The position numbers and the translations under genes are program-made. A stretch of 64,000 bases of DNA from Gnetum montanum (taxonomy: Eukaryota; Streptophyta; Gnetopsida; Gnetales; Gnetaceae): NCBI GenBank assembly GCA_015680685.1, contig MNCI01029521.1, positions 212,062 to 276,061 of the forward strand, read 5' to 3'. Below, piece after piece: positions 47,873 through 58,894 of the stretch (the first letter of the stretch is position 1; each line of letters begins with the position of its first letter). The notes below the pieces were generated by a model. That model had not been told where the DNA came from and did no database searches. It saw only the letters and a program-made list of their open reading frames with translations.

Positions 47873-49311
47873 TGAAACACTGTGAAAATTTTGAGGCCTC
47901 GATAGTTCAGCAAAAAAGCTGATGACTCAGAAAAAGGGGTGCAACAAGGTGCAGTGCAACAAGTTCCTTTTTAGTTGAAGGTCTGTCCCACCACGCTATG
48001 CAGCACAACATAAGTGAATTCCAGAGGAAGGAGCAAAGCGATGGATGCACAGTGGCCAAGCTTCCAACTTCGCAAGTTATCTGTTTCAAGAATTTTTAAA
48101 TTTTGGAAAATTATGCTATATTACACTACATAGCGTAACATCACATTGCGCAGCGTAATATCAAAGACAGCCCACCGCAGCACCAAGGATGCCAAGCATA
48201 CAAGACTTCGATAGCCTGGAAAAAATCTCAAGTCCTAAGCAATAGTTTACAGTATAACGCGCGTCTCAGCGAGTTTTCTTTCCTAGTTAAGGGGCCCATT
48301 ACGCTACTTTACACAGCGCAATGTAGTAAAAACCCTGAAAAGGATAGAAACAGAGGAAGCGTGGCAACAACACTTTAACTTTTTCAGTTTCGTCATTTTA
48401 CACTGAATTATGCTATGGTGAGTAATTTAGTGTAATGCAGCGTAATTAAGTAAAGATGAGCACATCAGCAGTTCATACGCTACAATACGCTCTCTAGTGT
48501 ATTCAAAGGATAGTCTGTTTCCAAAGCCTGCATGAGGATAGTTTACGACGCGTTACACAACATAGCGTCGTGAGCTTCAACGACAACACATTGAGTCAAC
48601 GACATTTTATGGGTGTGGGACATGCGTCACTTAAACCGAGTTTTTCTCCTGACCCTAACCTTATAAATGTCCCAGTTGACGAAGATCAAAAGAGATTGGC
48701 AAAAATTTTCTTTCAAGATTGGCAAGAGGATAAAAGAGAATTAGTGATCATGAGAATGTCAGAGGTGATTGACAAGAATTCTTGATCAGAAACAACCAGC
48801 TGCCAGATATCCTCCCACAGGTCTGACTTCCTTGTGCCCAGATTGGCTAGATCAAGGTAGATTGATCCTCGCTTGTTTCATCTTTGCATCACTTTCTCGT
48901 TATTGGCATATGCTTTGTCCAAACAGAAGCTCACTTGAGTTCATTGTATTAAACACATTGTTTTCTTCATAAATTAAATCCCAGATCTTGTGATTGTATC
49001 ATCTACCAAATCTGATCCCTTGCATCCTAGTTAGACAGATTTGGCAATCTTATCTCGATCATTTGCATTATCTTCAATTGCTTCTAGGATTAAAAATATT
49101 GCATCGCTTTATAAAGAATCTTCATTTCACCATCAAAATACTACAAAACCTTTTACTGATTAAATAAGTCCCTGTCTGATTGACAAGACCGTTCAGGGCA
49201 CCTCGGATTTGTTTTTCTCTCCAGCACGGTCCTCGCACGGATTTGAGGGTACAACTGTGTACCACAGATTTTCATTGGTATTTCCAGCGACTGACATTTT
49301 CCGTCGTTACA
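47873..49311 (+). repeat. Giant-2 5' LTR
   Basis: The start was set by comparison with 63956. The end (..GTTACA) was set by the primer site, in parallel with Giant-1. The length is about 1.44 kb. U3 (48110-48580) is studded with TAGCGTAA, TTACGCTA, TACGCTAC and GCGTTAC words. The 3' LTR copy in the window is too short to confirm the right end. Confidence 0.75.
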
Positions 49312-49317
49312 GTTTTC

Positions 49318-49336
49318 TGGTGCTAGAAGGAGGACC
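49318..49336 (+). other. Giant-2 primer-binding site
   Basis: TGGTGCTAGAAGGAGGACC, identical to Giant-1 9039-9057 and six bases after the LTR end in both. The tRNA is not assigned. Confidence 0.7.
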
Positions 49337-49556
49337 TTCATAGTTGATCTGCATTTTATGGGTAGTCTTGTAAGCTGTCTGTACCCATTGTCGATCAACA
49401 TAGACGTAATACCTCCAAGCTCATTTATGAAATCGTGTGGTGCAGATCGGTCGCTTCGACGATTCCTTTGGAATCCTATGAGATAAAATCCCTGATTATT
49501 ATCTTAGTTTGCATCCATTGTCCTGATTTTTATCTTTTATCATCATTATTTCGAAA

Positions 49557-52300
49557 ATGGTTACATCAACCATAGCTGTTGACACTGCCAATCTCGAAAA
49601 CCCTTGGACTCTGCAAGTTACACCCCCCATGGTTGAGCAACCAACTAGTCCAGTGTGACCACACCACTCCCTTAGGCTACAAAACAAAGAGCCAGAGGGA
49701 CAAGCTCAGCGCAGGGAACACTACAATTTCCTCTGCGCTAAGCTAGCGGCAAATCTGCCTCTCTATCCACAAGAAGTTGAGGAAAAACGAGAATACAAGC
49801 TCATGTACTGTGATGGGAAAGAATTCATTCCTATGCCTACCACTTTCATACCCTTGACAGATCAACAAAGGTGGATCCTAGATCAAATGTTCATGGCAAA
49901 GACATCGCCAAAAGAACTAGAAACCATGTTCTGTGAAGAAGCACTTCACGATGGACAAGACGATCTAGAATCCCACTCGGAGGGAGGCAATCATGCCGAT
50001 TTCACCATGGCTCCTCCCTCAACAACGTCTTGTATAAATCTATTGTTCATGGTCACTACACCTTTTTCTAACATGGATCGAGTCCCGCGTTCACCACGTT
50101 TACATTTTCTTTCTCCGACTATCTTCCCAGGTGAAGGTCCATCACAGGTTATTCCTCAGCAGGCACAATTACCTAAGTCGCCTCATCGTGTGCCTACGCC
50201 TATGCCACTACATGTGCACGCCATACCTGCAATGCCAGCTACCCTCCCGATTCACACGATAGAGCCTGCTACCACAACATGGTGGGTTCCCAACATGTCT
50301 CTTGTCGCGCATCCTACGCAAAACCATCACCATTTCCACCTTCAAGCCCACGTCCCGCAAGTGGTAAACCTAGTTGCAGGACCACTGCCTGCACCCCCGG
50401 CTACACAAGCAGCATACCCAATAGCGCAGCCGATGGTGGTTCCCCCCTCTGCATCAACCACCAGATTGTGGATGTCGCAAGCAACATTGTTGGCAAGGAC
50501 TATCCTACCAACCGTCGTCCAAGCTGTTACCTCTATGCCACTACCCAGTGTAGCTCCCCCTTCCATTCCAAAAATGAAATCGTCATCTATAAGGCTGGAC
50601 CAAGCCTTCCAACTCATTCAAACCCTTACGGAGGAGGTCAAGTGTCTTAAGGCTACTAGTTTTGATGTGGTACAAGTCATGGACTTCTACCAGGAAGATC
50701 CTATTAGTCCAGCTGTCCTAGTCCTGTCGTTACTACCTGGGATGCTCCTTCCTCATTTCACGAAATACAATGGGGAAGGTGATCCCAATGCCCACCTTGT
50801 CACTTTCAAGTCAGATTCTTTATTGCCACAATAATGGCTGCATACCATAATCCGTGTCTTTGCTATGTCCTTAACGGGTAAAGCTTTGGATTGGTATCGA
50901 GCACTTCCACGTGCTTCCATTTCAAATTTGGAAGAGCTATTAACCCAGTTTGTGACTCGCTTCAAATACAACCTGAAGCCAGAAGTCACACTGGACTAGC
51001 TCATGGGAGTTAGGCAAGATCTACTCGAGTTAGTCTAAAAGTTCATACAGAGGTGGAGCGCCACCTTGAACGAAATCCGTGAACCCATCGTGGATGCCCA
51101 TCTATTGGAAATCTTCAAGGGAGCAGTCAACGATTTTATCAAGTCTAAGCTGTATTACCTCACCCCCCGTTCCCTTAGCTAAGCCTTTGACTAGACTAAG
51201 GGCATCCAAGATGCAGCAGAGGCTAGTAAATATTAGTCATATGTGGCCTACAGAAATGCCCAAAGCAAGGGTAAGTAGAAAGCTAAAGCCACGAAGACTA
51301 CAGTGGCGGTGATCGTTGAAGGGGCCAAGAAGAAAGGCAACAATAACAAGAAAACAACCATGGAGCCAGCTGAGCAGGCAACAAGCTCAGGTGACACCAA
51401 TCAAGAAGCTTCATCTGCCCCTGAAGCATCTCCACAACCAAGGTCCAAATTTGAGCGTAAGGATCGCTCAAATTATGCAACCCTACCTGTGAAGCCTTTA
51501 GAACTTCTAAAGCAATTATTGGGAACCGGCCACATCCAACACAAGGCGGTGTCCAAGGAGGCTCTGAAATGCCATAGGCGCCACTACAAGCTACTCAAGA
51601 ATCCCTCCTTAGCCAACCTAATGAACCGCCTGTGCCTAAGAACTTTAAGCTAGACCGATTCTGCAACTATCATCAATTGTGTGGCCATGATACGGACTAC
51701 TGCTGGGCATTGAAGGATGACATCCAACATCTGATAGATCAAGGTGACTTGATCTTAGATAGAAGTAGCCTGACACACCTAGAAAACTAGGACATGCATG
51801 TATACCAAGGCCCGTTGAATGCAAACAATGCAGGGTACACAATCAACGTAGTGGGAACAGAGGGCAATAACTAGGTGCACCTGAGATAGCCTTTTGTGTT
51901 GCGAACACAACCTTGCTCAACCCAAACATCGGTGTCGATGAGTGGCCCTCTAAGGCACCCTTTCATCCTTTGAACTTTGTCCCAGAATGCTTCCTAACAA
52001 CCTACAGTTGTTAAAGCCGTGGCATAGCCCGTGCCTACACCCAAGGCACCCTTAGTTATCAGGGTGCCAAAACTATCAACCGTCCCTCCTACGCAGGAGC
52101 AATCCTCTAAGTCAAACTCAACTACTATCACTATTGATGCGGCCAAGGGTCCTCTTACGCTAGGGTTACCCAAACCTCAACCCCTCGCTTCAGCACCGTT
52201 AGCCCCACTTGCCAAGGACAAAGAGGTTACATGAAAGCAATTATCTCCCCTAGGCCAAAGGAAGTGTAACCCTTGGCCAACTATCACTCCTCCCCGTGAA
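49557..52300 (+). pseudogene. Giant-2 gag region of the gag-pol frame
   Basis: ATG at 49557 (MVTSTIAVDTANLENPW) is in frame with the long open stretch 49803-50834. The domains are: N-terminal block with PMPTTFIPLTDQQRWILDQM; proline-rich linker (50050-50570); capsid-like domain from about 50690 (HFTKYNGEGDPNAHLVTFKS, LTGKALDWYRALPRASISNL, LTQFVTRFKYNLKPEVTLD); lysine-rich stretch (51240-51370); zinc-finger-like block FCNYHQLCGHDTDYCW (51657-51704), characteristic of Tat gag. Stops are TGA, TAG and TAA at positions where siblings have R, Q or W. One single-base indel near 51600 moves the frame from 0 to 2. The proline-rich linker before protease (about 52030-52230) follows. Confidence 0.85.
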
Positions 52301-52414
52301 ATTCACCTCTTAGGGTGAATGGAAGAGGAAAAGGGTGAAAAAAACTCCGATCATGGGCAAGATCTCTTTGATGCCCTAACACAAGTCAAACAAGCTTTGA
52401 AATAGAAAAATATA

Positions 52415-53254
52415 ATGTTGAGCCTTTATGACTTGCTCATGACATCGCAAACACATTGTGAAGCTATGGTTTACATGCTAATGTCCATACCTGTGGATGA
52501 AATCCTGTTGGCAAACGAAGGAGCAATTCACTCCATCATGCTTCCCCCTACCGCTAAAAAGCCTGATCCCACCCCATTGACCTTTCATGATGAATCCATC
52601 AAGGATGACCTTGAGGGTCAAGTGACTACAACACCCATGTTCATCACTATTCGGGTCGGCCAGCACCGAATTCGGAGAGTACATGTAGATGACGGGGCGG
52701 CTACTAATGTCATCCCTTATCCCATAGTGGATAAATTAGGCCTGATCAATTAGATTAGCCCTATGAAAATGTCATGCCTAAAGTCGTTCAATGGGGCATG
52801 GGTGCAGGTCAAAGGGACCGTTCACATCAACTTTGTAGTAGGGAACTAGTTCCCCACAGATGCTACGTTTATCGTGGTTGAAGGGATGCCTGGATTCAAT
52901 CTAATTCTTGGGAGGTCTTGGTTAGCCCAACTGAGGGTAGTTTCATCACCTATTCATCAAGAAATCTATTTACCTTATGCAGGAGGAGAAGTGGTTATCC
53001 ACGATGATGAAATAATCCCTCAGGCTGTTAATAAGATAGAGACAGAACAAGGGTCAGAGATAGAAATGTCTAAGAATCAATCCCCTATTCTAGTACCCAA
53101 GCAAGCCGAAATAATGGCTGATGATAGCCTAACTTGGGCTGAACTACTGTTCCTAGGAGAAGATTGCGATGTGAAGGAGAAGGACCATAAATCTCCCCAT
53201 CCTTACACGTCGCTAAAGACAAAGGCAATTAAGAAACAGTTATGGAGTTAGCAA
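52415..53254 (+). pseudogene. Giant-2 protease
   Basis: MFITIRVGQHRIRRVHV then VDDGAATNVIPYPIVDKLGL (catalytic loop D-D-G; Tat proteases have DGG or DG-type loops), KSFNGAWVQVKGTVHINFV and FNLILGRSWLAQLRVVSSPI (the ILGR-W-L flap). An acidic tail follows. One TAG (near 52751) and another at 52848 split it into 52415-52753 and 52874-53251. The last codon before the proposed splice donor is a TAG (53249-53251), a possible former CAG, then CAA and GTAAAA. It matures the polyprotein in particles. Confidence 0.8.
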
Positions 53255-53430
53255 GTAAAACAATATTGCTTAACTACTATAGTCTCATCAATCACTCTAT
53301 TTACACTTATCATTTATACTTCTTATGTTTATGCATGTATTCATGCTTTCCGCAAGCTAATTTCATTATGCTCTTGTTTACCTTTGTGTTTAGCTTTATG
53401 TTTCTATCTTCTTTACTCCTATTATGCTAC

Positions 53431-53895
53431 GGCCCGAAATGGCCTTAAACTAGCAACTGTATCTACACTTTGCACTCAAATTACACAAAGGCCCAAAATG
53501 GCCCTAAACTAGCAACCTTCTACATTTCATACTTGAATTACGCAAAGGCCCAAAATGGCCTTAAACTAGCAACTTCATTTATGCATGGTACTTGAATCAG
53601 CTACAGCTCGAAATGGCCTTAAACTAGAAATCCCACTTACTCTTTGTATCTAAATCCCATTTACATTTGGAACGCAAATTTCATTCACGCTCTATACCAG
53701 AATCCAATTTACGCTTACTTTTCATACCTTAAAACTAAAAAAAAAACCAAGAGAGGGCCCAAAACGACCTTAAACTATCCAAGGCCCAAAATAGCCTTAA
53801 ACTATCCATGGCCCGAAATGGCCTTAAACTAGCAGTATCATTTATGTTTTACATTTAGACAATTTAATAGTCTGCGATGGTTTCAAACTAGTAAC
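53431..53895 (+). repeat. Hairpin-motif array 1
   Basis: Eight copies start at 53431, 53490, 53547, 53605, 53757, 53783, 53810 and 53869. The typical copy is GGCC-N6-GGCC followed by TTAAACTAGCAAC, with spacer CGAAAT or CAAAAT. Spacing is about 57-60 bp in the first four and about 26 bp in the next three. Four copies have perfectly complementary arms; the others have one mismatch or wobble pairs. The array sits between the sense donor and the 3' end of the antisense gene. Confidence 0.85.
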
Positions 53896-54081
53896 CACAT
53901 TGATGCTATGCTCTCAAAACTAATCACAAGTTATCACAACATTAAAACCTACGATACATTTTACATAAAGAGAAAACAACAAAAAGAACATTAACATTAA
54001 TACCGAAATTTGTCTCAAATATGCTAAAATGAAGAAAAATAGTCTCTTGTCTTCACCACAATAAAACACCAGGTTAATTCA

Positions 54082-57000
54082 TTACGCATCTCCCTTACTA
54101 CCACTGTCTCCTGTATCTCCTAGTTCAATTTCTACTCCGAGGAGGTTGTCCTCATAGAGGCCACCCTTTGCATGAGGAACCCCTTCATAAGGGTGATTCT
54201 CTTCATGAGACCCTTCAGCATGCTCCGTTTCTTGCAAACCCTCTTTGTGAGGATCACCACCTTCGTTAGCTTCATCCTGTCAAGGAATTTCCTTAGGTTG
54301 TTCCTATGATCAGACATGGCACATAGATTAACATCGTCGTTCAAAACTAGGTATAACAAAATGCAATAATACTACAACTCACCCGTGACAGTCCAGCATC
54401 AGCAGCAAAGGGGACTTGTTCTAAGCCAATCCATAGATGGTGCATGATTTCATCCTTGGTGAGCTCAGACCAAACCTTGTTCCTTAGATCAGTTCTAGCC
54501 TTGACCTTCCCCTTCTCCATGGGAGTCCATTGAGGTGGTTTAGGGAAGAAAGAAGGGACAGTAGTTTCACCTCCAAGAAGAGTCACTTTTCTTTTCGGAG
54601 AGGCACTCACTGTCACTTGCTCCTGGAACTTTTCAAATGCCTTGGAAGCGCCTATAACGTTGAGAAATAGTCAAAGGGATTGAGCCTCAATGGCAGAGTC
54701 CTTATAATATTAATGGTAGGCAGCGCTTTCTTGTTTGTAAACATGTTTATGATCCTTCTACGCCTACCCCCACTCTTGTACACTCACGCTATAGTCCTTC
54801 TAGTCCTAGTTCTTCTGAGCAAGGAGGTCGATCTGCATGTGTTGGTCAACTAGTTCATGGCTAGTTTGGACGCTGTTCATGATGATAGCCCAATAATGGG
54901 CATAGTCAATAACAGTTGTCCTCCAGTCTTCACCTCCCATTTCCTGGGCTTGCAGGAATTCATTCCATGATCTTAGATCCCTGACCTCATCGCGTAGAGC
55001 CATTCTCTCCTTCTCCAACCTATGCAATCTCTTCCAGAGGTCCTCGTTTACACTCTGACACTTCCATAAGGAGCGAGTTGAGCGTAAAGCACATTTATAC
55101 ATTTTTTTGTAAATGTTGTATGGCATAACGGTCGCTTTTGATGAGGGCCCGACGGTGTCTAAATCGATGGGCGTTGACGGGTCCCACCTAAGGCGAGCTC
55201 CTAATAACATGAAAATAATAGTTAGGCATAATTAAGTAGCATAATGCTATAGTAAATTATCTTCTACGTAATGATTGTAGCATACCAACTTCAGGATCGA
55301 TTCGCTCTAAGCGACTGATCATATCTTGAATGACCCCTTCCATAAAGGCAAATTTATCAGGAAATTTTTCCCAGGATTGAGTTGCCACTACTATCAAGGG
55401 CACGCTCTGGTCACCTATTACGTATGATAAAAGGTATGACTGAGACATTACAACAACTAGTTTAAAACAAAAATTAATTTTATCAAGCATCAAACCACTT
55501 GCCTTGGTTCATTCCAGCCGAAAGGACTTTGGCATCTTCCACATATGTTTCCTCTTCACGCATAGGAGGTTGTGCACTCCTTGGCTTATTAATTGGGGCC
55601 TCTTCTTCTGAGACTGAGGCCCCTTCTCCATGCTGTAAGACCATAGCCCCTATTTCAGAGGTCAACCGGTCTACAACCTTTTCCCTCACTATCAGACAAC
55701 ATGGCTAGTTAACATAGGATTGCACTTTTTTGTTCAATGAATGTTATGCTACATAATGATGTTTCTATACAAACCATAACCATTAATACATCTTCACACT
55801 TACCGCTTGGAGGATTGCTCCTCTGAAATTTGATCTGCATTTTCCTCTCGACACCACCCGCTGGCTCGAAAGATCCCTCGTCCAAATGAGGCATTTTCCA
55901 TGACACTGACGAATCCACTATCTCAATAGCCAGGCGCTTCCCTCTCGACACATCGCCAGTGTAAGAGGAAGGTGCTCCACCTACACTGTCTTGGCCCCGC
56001 GTTCGAGGTGCCACCATACTTGTAGTCGTTACCGACAATGACTCCTTAATTCCCTTAGGAGGGTCCTTCGACTGGATAGTGCTGAAGATATGGGAGATCC
56101 ATGGTTTGGAGATCTAGCTGCGATTTTGTTGCACCCAGACCCCATTCCTTTGGACCACCAGAAATTTGGCAAAACACTGGAAGCAAGCTATGAAGAAGGC
56201 AAAATGCACATTGAAACAAGTTTCAAGCTTTTGGCGAAGCTTGATCATCTCAATGCACAAGCCTTCAGCAAAATAGCTTGCCCAATTGAATCGTGTCCCC
56301 TCCTCTAAGACCTCTCACATAATTTGGGTTTGCTCGATAGTGAGGAATCTCCCCTACGAGAGTATCTTGGGGAAGGCTCGGGCCCGAAAAACGGGGTAAA
56401 TAGTATGGGCAACCTCCAACACAATCTGATCTCCGAGGATCCCCTTGGTTTCTTTTTAAACCCCCAACCACTCCTCTATCTCTTTCTAGAGTTTGGAGCT
56501 CCTCTTCAACTTCTCATCTATGGGAAAGCCATCGGAGGGGACCCCAAAGAGATTAGCAAACAACTAAGCGTCAATATCAAAATTTATGCGCACATTACGT
56601 ACGTGTACGCAAAGACGCTCGGCTTCCTCGCTAAAGGAGTTCACTAGGGTCAATATTTCACCTACAGTAGTGTTAGGGGTTATAGCTAGGAAAAGGTCCA
56701 TCAGTCCAGCTTCCCAAATGTTATTGGTTACTATAATTGGGGCCGCTCTATGGCCGAGCCAACGTTGCACCTCCTTTATGTCACCATAATGGAAGAAGAG
56801 ACTGCTAGCCTCGTGACCCGAAGCCATAATCGTAATCTCCCATGATTCCCTGACTATTAACACAAATCCATAGTTAAACCAAGATAATTTCACATCATCA
56901 TCACACAATAACAAACACTGATGCAATTCATCATTTCGACAAAACTTACTAGGCCTGAAAGGTAAAGGAAACGGAGGGATTTTCCTTTGAACATTTGCAA

Positions 57001-58302
57001 CGATGAGGGAAGGGTCCAGAGTCCACTCCCTATCCAATCATCCAAGCTTCTTGCACCTAGAAAAGAAGTAGGCATAACGGGTAGGGTATTTTGGGATCTC
57101 AAATGCCAGATGTCCCATGATGGAAGCCCACACGTTGCTGATAGAGGTAAACTCCCTTATAGCACTCTTGGCCAATGACAATGTATCATTATTGCCCATA
57201 AGACCATTTTCACTAATAAAAAACCTATGCTAGAAACACAAACAACTCTTTACGCTCAGTACGCATCTAAACAATAGTTAGCATTACAATACTGCGAAGT
57301 GAAATGAAACTTACTTGCCTGTGTAATGCATGGTACCAGGAGGATTCTGGAAATAAGTTGTGGGATGACAAGCCACCAATAGAGTGTTATAGCCATGATA
57401 ACAATTAAACCTAGGCATTTTCCAGATCCATCTTAAATTCCTTAAACCCTTAACATTCTGTTCATGGTCTTGCACCCGCATAGTTTCAATCGCGTCGTTA
57501 GACAGAAACGCTAAGATGCTCTGTGTCGAACAAACTAATAGCATCTCCAAAATAGTAGTATCTTCATCACTTGGTAGATGTGACTAGATGATTATGTTGT
57601 AGTTGCAAAGTAGAAATTGCATAAACCCCCGCACGTCTCTTCAAAACCACACCGCCTTCTCCTTTAGATGAGCATTAGGAGGAGGAACATTGGCTGCGGG
57701 GGCATGAATACAGCACAGGACTCCCACGATGTTCAAAATGATTAGGATGGGCTTTAGCATAATACTGTAGGACACAAACATACTACTATTAGACAAAATC
57801 TAGATATTCGTTATGCCACACTAGGGCTCGCACAATTTCTGAAAAATTACAGCGTATACTGGAGGTGCATAGCCAAAATCACCTAAACCCTTGTAACAGC
57901 TCAAGGTCTATCTCTGACAAAGGCGATGAAAGAAAATACTGTGTATTACTCCGACACAAGATATCATTATCACAGAAGCTCTGATTACATTACATTTACA
58001 CGCTACTCCTTATCTCTATACAACATTATTTCTTATCACCTAAACCTTCATAACAATAGTTCAGTTTGTGTAGATAGACATTAACGCCATGATACAACAT
58101 TAGAACCTAAAATAGACAAACCATGACGTTGCAACAAACATGACAATAGTGTAAAAATGAAAAAAGGGTAAACATCAACTTACCGGTTAAGTGGGGTAAT
58201 GTCCAGAGCTTCTACTCTGGCCTGTGAAACCTGCCGCACACTCTCCTGCATCTCGTCTATCCTGGCCAACTTATCATTTTTGCCTTTAACCTTGGGTGCC
58301 AT
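54082..58302 (-). pseudogene. Eight-exon antisense gene inside Giant-2, function unknown
   Basis: Exons (minus strand): 58302-58184, 57764-57315, 57212-56950, 56853-55804, 55688-55503, 55414-55286, 55200-54383, 54303-54082. Donors include GTAAGT three or four times, GTGAGT, GTATGC and one GCAAGT. All acceptors end in AG. Phases 2,2,1,1,1,1,0 match across every junction, giving 1079 codons including the terminal TAA. The start is MAPKVKGKNDKLARIDEMQE. Exon 4 carries a block VRNVRINFDIDA..LFGVPSDGFPID. Exon 7 has a charged coiled-coil-like stretch (LHRLEKERMALRDEVRDLRS). Exon 8 encodes an acidic, glycine-rich tail. In-frame stops (about 15-17) are all single-transition nonsense. No frameshift was seen. 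I recognise no family. A plant mobile-domain-like or element-encoded regulatory protein are possibilities only. Confidence 0.85.
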
Positions 58303-58433
58303 TGTTGCAAAGGTTGAAATTTAACAAAGTCCTCATAAAATCATCTGCTCATGCCTTGCTTACGCTCTCTTCTCGCTATAACTAGCTCCAAATTCGCGAT
58401 ATCGGTACCCTGTTTTGAATATGAACCGCTGGT

Positions 58434-58439
58434 TTATAA
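58434..58439 (-). promoter_or_regulatory. Candidate TATA box of the antisense gene
   Basis: Minus-strand GTTTATAAACC lies about 135 bases upstream of the antisense ATG (58302), a normal plant distance allowing a 5' leader of about 100 nt. The region between (58303-58433) has no hairpin motif. The nearest ones are at 58567 and 58765, upstream of the TATA box. Position and sequence only; no transcription start was measured. Confidence 0.4.
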
Positions 58440-58566
58440 ACAAAATGCTCGAAACCAACTGATTATTTCTACCCGATTGACACGGAACTTTCTCGAAACA
58501 CGTATGTCAGTATCACATAAAACACGAGGATCTGGGCATTAATGTTGGAGATATCATTTGCGTTAC

Positions 58567-58790
58567 GGTCTGAAATGACCCTAAACTAACGCATAGCTTA
58601 TCACCTCGTAATTCAGCTGCATTAACTACAGTTAGTGCAAAATTCAAATCCAACCATTTTGGCACGCCAGACATGCCACGTTATTTCTTTCATCTCGTTT
58701 CGTACGCTAGCATCTAGGCAGCTTCGCTTGACATTTCTTTTTACAAACTATGCATATTTGTAATGGTCCACTAAGACCTTAAATTGGAAA
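58567..58790 (+). repeat. Hairpin-motif array 2
   Basis: Two copies: 58567 (GGTC-TGAAAT-GACC then CTAAACTAAC) and 58765 (GGTC-CACTAA-GACC then TTAAATTGG). Both arms differ from array 1 (GGCC/GGCC) by compensating changes. They lie upstream of the antisense promoter candidate and just before the sense acceptor. Confidence 0.75.
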
Positions 58791-58894
58791 CTTATCTAAC
58801 ACGCAATTCTGACACAAAAAACAAACAAAATTTTATCATTTAATAGATTGGCAACAAAATGATGTAACAACTTCCATTTTTGGCAATTTTGCAG

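Larger units (their letters stand above)
53255..58894 (+). other. Putative sense-strand intron between protease and RT
   Basis: The donor is CAA/GTAAAA at 53254/53255. The acceptor is TGGCAATTTTGCAG/GATCAC at 58894/58895, preceded by a pyrimidine-rich stretch. The protease frame ends in phase 0 at the donor, and the RT frame is open in phase 0 from 58895, so removal of 5640 bases would join them in frame. Ogre elements are known to have an intron at this place. The sense frame inside the interval is closed. It holds the whole antisense gene and two of the three hairpin-motif arrays. No transcript evidence is available. Confidence 0.6.

Noticed and set aside
50279-50650. 123-codon plus-strand frame overlapping gag
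   Set aside because: It is a shifted frame of the proline-rich gag linker; composition and position mirror gag and no motif is present.
56324-56647. 107-codon plus-strand frame in the Giant-2 intron
   Set aside because: It is a shadow of antisense exon 4, which keeps phase with its neighbouring exons, whereas this frame joins nothing.
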